A DNA stretch of 64,000 nt from Planctomycetota bacterium (GTDB taxonomy: Bacteria > Planctomycetota > MHYJ01 > JACQXL01 > JACQZI01): assembly GCA_016207825.1 (NCBI GenBank), contig JACQZI010000014.1:1-64000 (forward strand). Reading direction: 5' to 3'. Below, piece after piece: positions 10,801-19,061 of this stretch (positions are counted from its first letter, which is position 1; each line of letters begins with the position of its first letter). Below the pieces are notes generated by a model that had not been told where the DNA came from, searched no databases, and was given only the letters and a program-made list of their open reading frames with translations. The position numbers and the translations under genes were made by a program.

Positions 10801-10933
10801 ATCAGCCAGCCCGAAGGAAAGCGTTGACGGCTGGTACTGGAGCCATGGGCATCACATTAATATGATAGGCAACTGGATATTTATCGGTCCAGGCTGCGCA
10901 TCGAATTATTACACCACTAATTTCGGCAGATAA
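7823..10933 (+). CDS. Zinc-finger/FHA/transmembrane/CAP-domain fusion, putative anti-sigma regulator
   Basis: A 1036-residue protein with an unusual domain order. Residues 1-50 resemble a ZAS-type anti-sigma zinc finger (H-x3-C-x2-C in HIQTCLKC). Residues about 75-170 are an FHA phosphothreonine-binding domain (ITFGRKSKC, SRNHCRIE, DLDSRNGMYING). A Pro/Ala and His/Lys linker leads to one membrane helix at about residues 233-252. A long Lys/Glu-rich helical region (about 270-880) has TPR-like or coiled-coil character. The last 125 residues are a CAP/SCP domain (AARKHSNHM, LAHEG, GENCYM, VDGWYWSHGHHINM, GPGCA). With a cytoplasmic N-terminus the CAP domain would be outside the inner membrane. 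It may link an extracytoplasmic signal to the ECF sigma upstream; this is inference. AGGT precedes the ATG. Confidence 0.88.
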   Translation: MNCEEITKHIFDFLSKSLPALEEAEFKTHIQTCLKCAERVIAEKELEESIKEKITADITLPSRLKEQIVEKISSGSSLKIIRKDGKEEAIKIKEDIITFGRKSKCTVCLQEDSKISRNHCRIERKGNTFEITDLDSRNGMYINGEKTIHKTLSPGDEIKIGDTIVIFTPPVTVPETNAGQKPAESAPAVMTTAKVEPSQPAPVGPAISPEHEIHHKHKKHRVINPREESLTPYLAAAAGILIAIGIIAFINSGGGGKAYNTGTPNERKSSPSAKTDAQITETQSRLDKAYYEVNNLAKDYLYKEALSKAEGFLQEYGRELTDSQKEYLKIKIEYLEQCLAREKETKESLEMLEKEIVWVTDPALIKGKYEELSRIAWSTVFTARINAKIAELNQTILEKEESEKSFAGFKSDITEDLAKGNYSDAVKRCEFFKTLNDNDYAETLIKQEMETINAEAKKGFEPVALEGNEILARNDLEKARGFYQNQAARFRGTNYAGQLEARLEEINKLIAKEDNQKSLARKSSLKLLDEGDILAKKYDYKNASAKYSEALKTIATEYPSLKERASTMHDCLKKESALFESLIQKIKDKTVSLPRLSGNGTVIQANHEGFSLSNNSTIKWASINPTEMYSLFKKTGLVSADPEPIAIFCLENKLLNEAFDAFNSIVKRDKALKPNLEELLELYTGKKTPEGGYLIYKNKWLTPAEKNDMVAQETLTALASSLKSTRTAADMGKICLDITKLIEANPSQKTELNRIILKDLQETYNALKKTTEKSFGKLDIEKLRKIKGELNQKRQEALKEIREGPTDPPASHPKTSQKMNEKVEAVRAIWEKPTDRVIQLDKSLTGTVDKLKILANEIKKYSPPSVENMEELDILSALTLNSKVDIKNFPLNAVEAKLIQYNKKVMEENEKNMEATTPETETVRLINEYRIMMGLQALKIHDLLTKAARKHSNHMQSVRQLAHEGIGDGTPASRTKTEGFNGSGVGENCYMSTSASPKESVDGWYWSHGHHINMIGNWIFIGPGCASNYYTTNFGR

Positions 10934-11009
10934 TCGCACTTAAGCATACCTTATCCCCAATCTCTCATATGATACGCGGGAAATATCCCAAAAAAGCCCG
11001 GTATTTTTC

Positions 11010-11038
11010 TTGATAGGAACAGTTTTTTTCTCTATAGT
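11010..11038 (+). promoter_or_regulatory. Promoter of the MFS transporter gene
   Basis: TTGATA at 11010-11015 and TATAGT at 11033-11038 are spaced by 17 bases. Confidence 0.6.
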
Positions 11039-11100
11039 AACTGTTTGAAAATAATAAAGACAGGGCCTATCAGAGTTGCCTCTTGAGAGAGCCTTTCCAA

Positions 11101-12519
11101 ATGAATAATGAACCTGACGAGCTTCAAGAAAATCCAGGCGGCGAAACGGATAATCCCAGCTATCTATCTTATGCCATGCGGGCCCGCCTGAAAATCAGAG
11201 ACCGCTATCGAGAGGTAAAATCTTATTATTCAAGGAAAAATGTTATTGCCGGGGTAATCGGAAACGTCCTGGAGTGGTATGACTTTGCCGTTTTTGGATA
11301 TTTTGCCCCGATTATCGGAGCTCATTTTTTTCCGTCAAATAATCGGTTAACTTCGCTATTAAGCGCGTTCGGCGTTTTTGCCATAGGCTACTTCGCCAGG
11401 CCCATCGGCGGCATAATCTTCGGCCGCATGGGCGATAAAGCCGGCCGTAAAGTCGCTCTCCAGATTTCCGTGATGCTGATGGCAATCCCGACGTTCCTGA
11501 TAAGCGTCCTGCCGACTTATGCCCAAATCGGCATGCTCGCTCCGATTTTACTCATAATATTGCGCCTATTGCAGGGAATATCTGTTGGCGGAGAGTTTAT
11601 CGGCTCAATATGTTTTACCACCGAGACCGCCCCCGCAAATGAACGCGGTTTTTGGGGAAGCTGGACGCAAGGCAGCCTTATCGGAGGAATCCTATTAGGG
11701 TCTCTGGTCGCAGCAATAATCCAGGCAGTTATGCCGCCAGAGTCATTAGCCAGTTGGGGCTGGAGATTGCCGTTTTTAGCCGGCTTGGGAATAGGAATAT
11801 TCGGCTTATGGATGAGGACCGGATTATCCGAATCTTCAGATTTTACCAATACAAAAGAAACCACTGATGCCAGCCGAAATCCTATTATGGACGCTATCAG
11901 GGAATTTCCATTGCGTATTTTTCATATTGCTATGTTGGTAATACTCTCCGGCGGCGGTTTTTATTTATTGTTTGTCTGGTGGCCGACTTTTTTGGAGGAT
12001 GAGATGTCCCCGCCGATTAATTATGCCTTTGCGACTAATGTCATTTCCATGCTTATATTAATGCTCATGCTTCCCGTAACCGGATGGCTTTCCGATAAAT
12101 GCGGGCGTAAAGCATTGCTCATACTCGGCTCACTCAGCATGATTATTGCCGCTTATCCGCTTTTTATGCTGATAAAACAACCGACCTTTGGTTCGGTCTT
12201 AGCTGCTCAATTAACATTCGCCGTATTGCTCAGCCTTTTTATGGGTCCGGTATCGACGACATTAGCGGAAATGTTTCCTTCCCGGGTGCGTTATAGCGGC
12301 ATTGCCTTAGGCTACAATATATCTTTATCTTTGTTTGGAGGAACGGCACCGCTTATTGCCACCTGGCTCGTATTCCATTTTAATGATATGACTGTCGCCG
12401 CTTATTACCTGATGGTGATGGCGTTTATCAGCCTAATGGCCGCATTAACCCTGAATAAAGGAAACAGCTCTGAAATGGACAAAACCATTGCGGATAAAGA
12501 AGAAATAACCTTTAAATAA
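11101..12519 (+). CDS. MFS transporter, metabolite:H+ symporter (MHS/ProP-like) family
   Basis: A 472-residue major facilitator with about 12 membrane helices. The signature GNVLEWYDFAVFGYFAPIIG after a basic cytoplasmic N-terminus, then GDKAGRKVAL in the loop between helices 2 and 3 and LQGISVGGEFIGS in helix 4, is typical of the metabolite:H+ symporter subfamily (ProP, ShiA, KgtP, citrate carriers). The substrate could be an osmolyte or an organic acid; the sequence does not decide. I prefer the ATG at 11101, preceded by GAGAG, over an in-frame TTG 18 bases upstream. It is a single gene with its own promoter. Confidence 0.9.
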   Translation: MNNEPDELQENPGGETDNPSYLSYAMRARLKIRDRYREVKSYYSRKNVIAGVIGNVLEWYDFAVFGYFAPIIGAHFFPSNNRLTSLLSAFGVFAIGYFARPIGGIIFGRMGDKAGRKVALQISVMLMAIPTFLISVLPTYAQIGMLAPILLIILRLLQGISVGGEFIGSICFTTETAPANERGFWGSWTQGSLIGGILLGSLVAAIIQAVMPPESLASWGWRLPFLAGLGIGIFGLWMRTGLSESSDFTNTKETTDASRNPIMDAIREFPLRIFHIAMLVILSGGGFYLLFVWWPTFLEDEMSPPINYAFATNVISMLILMLMLPVTGWLSDKCGRKALLILGSLSMIIAAYPLFMLIKQPTFGSVLAAQLTFAVLLSLFMGPVSTTLAEMFPSRVRYSGIALGYNISLSLFGGTAPLIATWLVFHFNDMTVAAYYLMVMAFISLMAALTLNKGNSSEMDKTIADKEEITFK

Positions 12520-12576
12520 TACTTTATGCCCCAACCCGCATATTAATCCGTATCCAGAGCGCATTATCGGTTTATA

Positions 12577-12604
12577 TTGACGGAGCGCCTTTTATTATTA
12601 TAAT
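12577..12604 (+). promoter_or_regulatory. Promoter of ileS
   Basis: TTGACG at 12577-12582 and TATAAT at 12599-12604 are spaced by 16 bases; the leader to the ATG at 12644 is about 33 bases. Confidence 0.6.
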
Positions 12605-12643
12605 ATGTTAATTTTACTAATCCTACTCTAAATAAATATCCTT

Positions 12644-15475
12644 ATGAAAGAAAACATCATGAACTACAAAGATACCATCAACCTCCCCAAAACCAATTTC
12701 TCCATGAAAGCCGACCTGGTAAAGAAGGAGCCGCTTATCAGGGAAAAATGGGTGCAGTCAAAACTCTATGAAAAAATCCGCGAACTGCGCAAAGGCAAGC
12801 CCAAATACATCCTGCACGACGGGCCGCCCTATGCCAACGGAGATGTCCATGTCGGCACGGCTTTGAATAAAATACTCAAGGATATCGTGGTCAAATTCAA
12901 GACCATGCAGGGCTTCGATTCCCCCTATGTCCCGGGCTGGGATTGCCACGGGCTTCCTATCGAGCACCGTGTCATGACCAAACTCGGCGAGAAAGCCAAA
13001 ACCATGCCCAAAGCCGATATCCGCAAAGAATGCGAGAAATACGCCCGCGGCTTTATCGATATCCAAAGGAAACAATTCCTCACCCTCGGCGTCCTGGGCG
13101 AATGGGATAATCCTTACCTCACCCTCAACCCTTCATATGAAGCGGCTATTATAGAAGTCTTCGGCGACCTGGTCCAAAAAGGATTCGTCTACCGTAAGCT
13201 TAAACCCATCCACTGGTGCATGAGCTGCGAAACCGCCCTGGCCGAAGCGGAACTGGAATACGCCGATGAAAAAAGCCCCTCTATCTACGTTAAGTTTTTA
13301 ATGAACACTGAACAATTAAAAAGTAAAATCCCTGAATGTTCATTGTCCACCGTTCCCTGCTCATTCTTTATTTGGACGACCACACCCTGGACGCTCCCGG
13401 CAAACGTGGCAGTGGCGTTAAATCCGGCATTTGAATATGCAATCGTTGAATACACGGACAAAAAATCCGATAAGGCGGAAATATTAATCTTTGCCGAGTC
13501 GCTAGTTAGTAAGGTAATGGAAACAATCGGCATCAAGGATTATAAGATAAAAGGCAAATTCAAGGGAAGCTCTTTCGAAGGGCTCACTTACCAGCACCCG
13601 TTTATCAAAAGGGAATGCCGGGCGATATTGGCGGATTACGTCACACTGGAAGACGGCACCGGAATCGTCCACATCGCCCCGGGCCACGGGCAGGAAGACT
13701 ATGAAAGCGGCTTAAGCTACAAACTCCCCGTTTTAAGCCCGGTTGATAAAAGCGGGCGGCTGACCGAAGAGGCCGGCATCTTCCCGGGAGAAAAGGTCTT
13801 TGACGCCGACCCGAAAATCTGCGCCATGCTGGAAGAAAAGGGCAATCTCCTCATGAAAAAGGACGTCGTCCATTCATACCCGCACTGCTGGCGCTGCAAG
13901 AAACCGGTCATCTTCCGCGCCACCGAACAGTGGTTTATTTCCGTTGACCATAATGATACGCGCCAAAAAGCGCTTGACCAAACCCGGAAAGTCAAGTGGG
14001 TGCCTGCCTGGGGAGAAACGCGCATCTCCAGCATGCTTGAACAGCGGCCGGATTGGTGCATCTCCCGCCAGCGCAACTGGGGCGTCCCCATCCCGGTTTT
14101 CTACTGCGCCAAGTGCCATGAGCCGCTTCTGGATAAAAAGATAATCGATATCGTCCGGGAAACATTCCGCAAGGAAGGCGCGATGAGCTGGTTTGTGAAA
14201 CAGCCGGTTGATTTCCTCCCTAAAGAAACTAAATGCGCCAAGTGCGGCCATACTGAATTCATTAAAGAAAACGATATTTTCGATGTCTGGTTTGAATCCG
14301 GCTCCAGTTTCCGCGGAGCAGTGATAGAAAATAAACAGCTCCACTTCCCGGCGGATTTATATTTGGAAGGCACAGACCAGCACAGGGGCTGGTTCCAGCT
14401 TTCGCTCCTGCCTTCTGTCATGACGCGCGGCGTGGCGCCGTTTAAAACCGTCCTGACGCACGGATTTGTCATCACGCCCGAAGGCGAGAAAGTCTCCAAA
14501 TCCAAGGGCGGGCTTTTGCTGGCGGACGAAATGGTCGGGAAAGTCGGTGCGGATATCATCCGCTTGTGGATTTCTTCCATCAACTTCACGGAAGATATCC
14601 CGGTTTCCATGAATATCCTGCAGGAAAAAGGCGACCCATACAGGAAGATTCGCAATACCTTCCGCTACCTCTTAGGCAATATCAATGACTTTAACCCCAA
14701 AGCCAACATGGTGAAATACGAATCCATGACAGAAATCGATAAATGGGCATTGAGCAAGCTCCATAACCTTATCAAAGTCATCACCGCGGCTTATGATTCT
14801 TTCGAATTCCACAAGGCATACCGCGAGATTTACGAATTCTGCGTGGTGGAGATGAGCTCGTTTTATATAGATGTCCTTAAAGACCGGCTCTATACATTTG
14901 CCGTGGATAGCGTTGAGCGGCGTTCGGCACAGACCGTGATGCACGAAATTGCCACGGGCCTGACCAAGCTGGTCGCGCCGATTCTCGCCCACACGGCCGA
15001 GGAAATCTGGACGGAAATCAACCTGGATGGAAAACAGGAAAGCGTCCATCTGGCCGACTGGCCCAAGGCGAATGACAAATACATCAATGCGGAGCTGGAA
15101 GCCAACTGGGCGAAGCTCTTAAAGATTAAGACCGAGGTAAGCAGGAAGCTCGACACACTAAGAAAAGACGGGACGCTGGGGAGCTCGCTTGAAGCCGAGG
15201 TAACGCTTTACACGGAAAACGCGGAGTGGTCAAAGCTCCTGAAACAGTATGAGAAATCCCTGCCTGCAATATTGATAATTTCCCAGGCGCACCTTGCGGA
15301 GAAAAAGCCGGAAAACGCCGGCGCTGGAACCGATATCCCGGAAATCTTTATCGCGGCAAAGAAATGCAGTTACCAGAAATGCGAGCGGTGCTGGAACTAT
15401 CGGGAAGCTGTGGGCAAGGATAATAACTATCCGACCCTCTGCGACCGTTGCATCCCGGTAATCAGCGGGAAATAG
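12644..15475 (+). CDS. ileS: Isoleucyl-tRNA synthetase
   Basis: A 943-residue class I aminoacyl-tRNA synthetase that charges tRNA-Ile. The N-terminus MNYKDTINLPKTNFSMKA is typical of IleRS. The HIGH-type motif is HVGT within PPYANGDVHVGTALNKILKD, and the KMSKS motif appears as KVSKS in GEKVSKSKGG. The CP1 editing domain is about residues 200-400 (TTPWTLPANVAVAL). A C-terminal zinc site is present (CERCWNYR and CDRC). Length and motifs fit the common bacterial type. Two nearby start codons exist (12644 and 12659); the second gives the more usual N-terminus, and neither has a clear Shine-Dalgarno. Confidence 0.97.
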   Translation: MKENIMNYKDTINLPKTNFSMKADLVKKEPLIREKWVQSKLYEKIRELRKGKPKYILHDGPPYANGDVHVGTALNKILKDIVVKFKTMQGFDSPYVPGWDCHGLPIEHRVMTKLGEKAKTMPKADIRKECEKYARGFIDIQRKQFLTLGVLGEWDNPYLTLNPSYEAAIIEVFGDLVQKGFVYRKLKPIHWCMSCETALAEAELEYADEKSPSIYVKFLMNTEQLKSKIPECSLSTVPCSFFIWTTTPWTLPANVAVALNPAFEYAIVEYTDKKSDKAEILIFAESLVSKVMETIGIKDYKIKGKFKGSSFEGLTYQHPFIKRECRAILADYVTLEDGTGIVHIAPGHGQEDYESGLSYKLPVLSPVDKSGRLTEEAGIFPGEKVFDADPKICAMLEEKGNLLMKKDVVHSYPHCWRCKKPVIFRATEQWFISVDHNDTRQKALDQTRKVKWVPAWGETRISSMLEQRPDWCISRQRNWGVPIPVFYCAKCHEPLLDKKIIDIVRETFRKEGAMSWFVKQPVDFLPKETKCAKCGHTEFIKENDIFDVWFESGSSFRGAVIENKQLHFPADLYLEGTDQHRGWFQLSLLPSVMTRGVAPFKTVLTHGFVITPEGEKVSKSKGGLLLADEMVGKVGADIIRLWISSINFTEDIPVSMNILQEKGDPYRKIRNTFRYLLGNINDFNPKANMVKYESMTEIDKWALSKLHNLIKVITAAYDSFEFHKAYREIYEFCVVEMSSFYIDVLKDRLYTFAVDSVERRSAQTVMHEIATGLTKLVAPILAHTAEEIWTEINLDGKQESVHLADWPKANDKYINAELEANWAKLLKIKTEVSRKLDTLRKDGTLGSSLEAEVTLYTENAEWSKLLKQYEKSLPAILIISQAHLAEKKPENAGAGTDIPEIFIAAKKCSYQKCERCWNYREAVGKDNNYPTLCDRCIPVISGK

Positions 15476-15553
15476 CTTAGCAGGCGTTTTGGAAAAAGGC
15501 GGGGCTTCGCCCGATGGCATTCCCGGAACAGAAAATATAAAAACATTAATCAT

Positions 15554-15611
15554 TTGACAGAAACTTTCCTTTGATATAATATAGTTCACGTTGTGAACGT
15601 TTTACGTTCAC
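15554..15611 (+). promoter_or_regulatory. Promoter with an adjoining operator-like palindrome
   Basis: TTGACA at 15554-15559 and TATAAT at 15575-15580 (spacer 15) lie ahead of the ATPase gene. Directly downstream is a perfect inverted repeat, GTTCAC-GTT-GTGAAC (15584-15598), then a third half-site ACGTTCAC (15604-15611). Because these cover the expected transcription start, a repressor site is likely. Confidence 0.55.
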
Positions 15612-15623
15612 GGCAATGCAAAT

Positions 15624-16850
15624 ATGAAAACCGCGTCCTACAGGAAAAGATGGCTGACCGGCCTGATATCAGATTCGATTAAAACATTTAAAGTGGTTGT
15701 CTTAACCGGCGCCCGCCAGACCGGTAAAACCACTCTGCTGCGCGAGGAATCGCTCTTTAACGTCTGGCATTATATTTCACTTGATGATTTTGAGTTATTA
15801 GCGCGCGCCCAGAAAGACCCTTCTAACCTCTGGTTTGGCCGGAAACGGGTGATTATTGACGAAGCGCAGAAATCAACTAGGCTTCTTTCCGCCATAAAAC
15901 ACGCGGTGGATTCCGACCCCAAACAGCGGTTTGTCCTTTCCGGGTCGGCTAACCTGCTTTTAATGAAAAGGATCTCTGAAAGTTTAGCCGGCCGGGCGGT
16001 ATATTTCGTGTTATATCCGATGAGCCTGGGCGAGATACATAAAAAGGCGGCGGATAACCCGCTTATCCCGCTTTTCGCGGGGAAATCACCCAAAGCATCA
16101 GTAAAAAGCAATACGGATATTATCGATTGCCTCTTAAAAGGATTAATGCCTCCGCTTTTGGCCATTAAAGGGCGTAAGCCGGTTTTGGAATGGTGGGAAG
16201 GCTATATTGCCACATACTTAGAGCGTGATTTAAGGGATTTATCGCAAATAGATTCCCTGCCGGATTTCCGGCGCCTGATGGGCGTCTTAGCCGCGCGGAC
16301 TGGAAATATATTGAACCGGGCGGATGCCGCGCGTGATGCCGGATTATCCCGCCCGACCGCTACCCGTTATATCAACCTACTGGAAGTCTCCCATATTATT
16401 GAATTAGTGTCCGGCTATTTTAAGAACCGGACCAAGCGGGTGGTAAAAGCCCCCAAAATATACTGGCTTGACCCGGCATTGGCAGTTTTCCTGATGGGCA
16501 TTTATGATGCCAAAGCATTAAAGCAGGCGCGGGAGCTCGGCGCGCTTTTTGAAGGGCTGGTTTATCACCACCTCAGGATATGGAATAATCTTTTGACCCC
16601 CCGCGGAAGGATATACTATTGGCGCACCGAAAACGGGACCGAAGTGGATTTTATCCTGGAATACGGCAGGAAACTCCTAGCATTGGAAATAAAGAAAAGC
16701 GATAAAATCAGCTATGCGGATACGGCTAACCTGAGGGCGTTTATCGAACAACATCCGCAAACGGAACAGGGTATAGTAATTTACACAGGGAAAGAGGTAA
16801 AACGGATTACTGAAAAAATAACCGCAATCCCGTGGACTTATTTTACCTAA
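15624..16850 (+). CDS. AAA-type ATPase with C-terminal DUF4143-like nuclease-fold domain
   Basis: A 408-residue protein of the widespread AAA_14/DUF4143 group. Walker A is GARQTGKTTLL (residues about 29-39) and Walker B is KRVIIDEAQK; FVLSGSANLLL gives sensor 1. A winged-helix-like segment (about 225-265, LSRPTATRYINLLEVSHII) is followed by a C-terminal domain with YYWRTENGTEVDFILEY and ALEIKKSD. That pattern recalls the D-ExK core of PD-(D/E)XK nucleases. The biological role of the family is poorly known; toxin-like or transposition-like behaviour has been suggested. It is monocistronic, with a promoter and palindrome just upstream and no Shine-Dalgarno. Confidence 0.88.
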   Translation: MKTASYRKRWLTGLISDSIKTFKVVVLTGARQTGKTTLLREESLFNVWHYISLDDFELLARAQKDPSNLWFGRKRVIIDEAQKSTRLLSAIKHAVDSDPKQRFVLSGSANLLLMKRISESLAGRAVYFVLYPMSLGEIHKKAADNPLIPLFAGKSPKASVKSNTDIIDCLLKGLMPPLLAIKGRKPVLEWWEGYIATYLERDLRDLSQIDSLPDFRRLMGVLAARTGNILNRADAARDAGLSRPTATRYINLLEVSHIIELVSGYFKNRTKRVVKAPKIYWLDPALAVFLMGIYDAKALKQARELGALFEGLVYHHLRIWNNLLTPRGRIYYWRTENGTEVDFILEYGRKLLALEIKKSDKISYADTANLRAFIEQHPQTEQGIVIYTGKEVKRITEKITAIPWTYFT

Positions 16851-17018
16851 TCAGCGGGAAATAACTAATTAGACGGGGATTTAGAATGTAGTTGTCCCGC
16901 TTCATCCCGCCCTAAAGGACTTCCCCCTAAAGGGGACTATAGCCTTTGGTCGCAAGGCGGGACTACGGGGACGTCGCTGGGCTCCGTTAGTTATATTATA
17001 TAAATAAGGAGATGAAAT

Positions 17019-18077
17019 ATGACGCTACAAAACACTAAGAAATGGATGATTGCACTGATGCTTATCGCCGCGGCGGCGCTTATAATGCAGTGCTCAAATA
17101 CCGGAAGCACCGTTGAAGCCAAGAAACCTGTCTTCCTAAAAGCAACCCCGGAAAACCTGAAAGCCATCCCGATAGACCAACTCTATAAAACATTCGTCGA
17201 TGTGGAAAAGAATGAAATCATAGATTTCCCGGAGTTCATCAATCGGATGAAAGGCGTCCAGGTGCTCTTATTCGGGGAAAGCCATAACAACGAACCCCAG
17301 CACGCCCTCCAGCTGGAGGTCTTAAAGGCTTTTAATGAAGACAAAGGCCATAAAACAGTCCTGGCAATGGAATTCCTTTACCGCCCCATCCAAAAAGAGC
17401 TTGATGCCTATACCGCCGGGAAGATGACCGAGGCGGAATTAGTCCCTCTTATCCTGCAGGGATTGAATAAAGACTGGTATGATAAATATTATCGGAGGTT
17501 CATCCTTTACGCCGGGGAAAACAAACTGCCCCTGCTCGGGCTTAATGTCTATAACCCGCTCAAGGCAAAATATTCACAGGTCGGCTGGGACGGACTGACC
17601 GACGAGGAAAAGCAATACGTCGCCAAAGATATAGATTTGACCAACAAGGCGCACAAGGAATACATACATAAGCAATCCGAGGCGATGATTCAAATGGGCG
17701 TCTTTACCGAGGAGCAATTCGACCGGATGTATTGGGGGCAATGCGTCTGGGATGAAACCATGGGGGAAACCATTGCCAATTATTTTAAGGCGTATTTTCA
17801 TTATGCAGATGCGCCTAGGATACCGGTCCGGATAATGGCGATTGAGGGGCGGGCGCATATTGAATACAAGTTTAACACACCCAGCCGGGCGGCCAAGCGG
17901 TATCAGATGAACTATAAGACCCTGATTCCGGTGGAGACAAACGCGCAGGGCAAGGTGGATTACGGGCAATTATTGAGTTCCGGGATAGCGGATTTTATCA
18001 CCTTTTCCCCAGAATCGCCGGAAGCGGACATGTCTAAATTCCCCAAGAAGATGTTCCAGAAAATCGTTCCACGATAA
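17019..18077 (+). CDS. ChaN-family lipoprotein (haem-binding uptake related)
   Basis: A 352-residue lipoprotein: an N-terminal hydrophobic stretch leads to the lipobox LIMQC (Cys about residue 25). The mature part belongs to the ChaN/DUF399 family, with VLLFGESHNNEPQHALQLEV near residue 80 and the conserved VLAMEFLYRPIQ. Characterised ChaN binds haem and has been proposed to act in iron uptake. It has a strong AAGGAGATG site and no obvious operon partners. Confidence 0.85.
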   Translation: MTLQNTKKWMIALMLIAAAALIMQCSNTGSTVEAKKPVFLKATPENLKAIPIDQLYKTFVDVEKNEIIDFPEFINRMKGVQVLLFGESHNNEPQHALQLEVLKAFNEDKGHKTVLAMEFLYRPIQKELDAYTAGKMTEAELVPLILQGLNKDWYDKYYRRFILYAGENKLPLLGLNVYNPLKAKYSQVGWDGLTDEEKQYVAKDIDLTNKAHKEYIHKQSEAMIQMGVFTEEQFDRMYWGQCVWDETMGETIANYFKAYFHYADAPRIPVRIMAIEGRAHIEYKFNTPSRAAKRYQMNYKTLIPVETNAQGKVDYGQLLSSGIADFITFSPESPEADMSKFPKKMFQKIVPR

Positions 18078-18160
18078 CTTTAATCAGATTTTCAGTGGTT
18101 AGGACTATAGTCCTACACCATAAGGAAGAGGGGAAATAGGGTTCGGGGTTAGATACAATA

Positions 18161-18188
18161 AAAAAAGGGGCGTTCCGAAGAATGCCCC
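18161..18188 (-). terminator. Rho-independent terminator on the minus strand
   Basis: A 9-bp stem (18167-18175 with 18180-18188, loop CGAA, one G-T pair) is followed on the minus strand by six T residues. It lies 26 bases after the stop codon of the fragment at 18214-18315. Confidence 0.65.
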
Positions 18189-18213
18189 CGATTTATCATT
18201 GGTTTGACAAAAG

Positions 18214-18315
18214 TTAGACCTGGGAAACTTTCACCTCCAAGAACAGTTGCCCGTTCTCTTTGATGAAATTAAGGTGGCTTGCGCCGTCCGGAGTAAAGCG
18301 ATTTAGCTCTAACCC
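18214..18315 (-). pseudogene. C-terminal fragment of the 52285-53082 gene family
   Basis: Read on the minus strand, 33 codons end in a stop at 18214-18216 and contain GASHLNFIKENGQLFLEVKV followed by SQV. The protein at 52285-53082 ends GASHLDFVKDNGQLFLSVKV then SQV; 21 of the last 27 residues are identical. An in-frame stop lies a few codons further upstream, so only the 3' end of the gene survives here, along with its terminator. The fragment shows that this family exists elsewhere in the same chromosome and has been lost at this place. Confidence 0.7.
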
Positions 18316-19023
18316 CTTATTTATTAATACCAATCATTCTAATTATCCGAAGTATTTACTGCGGAAAGAACCATATCAATCTGAGCCCTATAAACTTTGG
18401 AACAGCTAAAGATTTCGCACCCCACCGGACAGATAAACACACCCCCCTCTACCCATCCCCCCTATACCCCCTCCCCACCCCCTTTATATCTTCTACCCTA
18501 CCCCTATCTGGAGTATGCCGAGATTCTATTTAAGGGGAACAAAATAGCCTATTCATCCCGAAGCCGGGATGGCTACCCCCTCTACCCACCTCCCCTATAC
18601 TCCCCTCCCTACCCCCATTCGGGGGGAGTAGAAAAACTGGAATAGGGGGTGCGACGGGAAAACGGATTTAAAGTTAGAATCTGCTAATCTGTGAAATTTA
18701 TAGATTAGACTTTTCCCAATGTTTCAGAGTGTTTCATCCCCCATGCCCGCCCTATCTGACTATTATTAATGGGCTTAGGGAAGGCGGGGAAACGGTTTTA
18801 GGCGTTTTGGAAATCCGAATTACCGCTCACCTCGTTAGCCAGGATGCGGGCTAAAAACCGACTCCTTAAACCACCGATCATGGATAGATGACTCCGGCAA
18901 GATACTTTTATGAAGTCTGTTCTCCAGTCTTATGTATCCCCTTGTTCCCGTTTATGAGAAGTGTGATATGGACTTGTGTAGAATGTTAACAGGTAGTTTA
19001 AACCACTCCATTCAAACTTAAAC

Positions 19024-19052
19024 TTGACTTTTCGGGAAATGGCTGATATTAT
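19024..19052 (+). promoter_or_regulatory. Promoter giving a leaderless transcript of the 19062 gene
   Basis: TTGACT at 19024-19029 and TATTAT at 19047-19052 (spacer 17). The -10 box ends nine bases before the ATG, and no Shine-Dalgarno is present. Confidence 0.65.
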
Positions 19053-19061
19053 TTCATCCTT

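Larger units (their letters stand above)
18078..19023. other. Long intergenic region with a gene remnant and C-rich repeats
   Basis: The region holds a minus-strand gene fragment and terminator (separate entries). Positions 18419-18620 are a C-rich, pyrimidine-rich low-complexity stretch with many CCCCCT runs. An 82-codon frame across it is Pro/Tyr-rich low complexity without a convincing ribosome site. The rest shows no gene. Confidence 0.6.

Noticed and set aside
16880-17000. Possible tRNA or small RNA between the ATPase and ChaN genes
   Set aside because: C/G-rich inverted pieces are present, but no cloverleaf could be drawn; they match the palindromic debris seen elsewhere.
18397-18645. 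An 82-codon Pro/Tyr-rich open frame
   Set aside because: It follows a C-rich low-complexity tract, has no ribosome site and no domain-like sequence.
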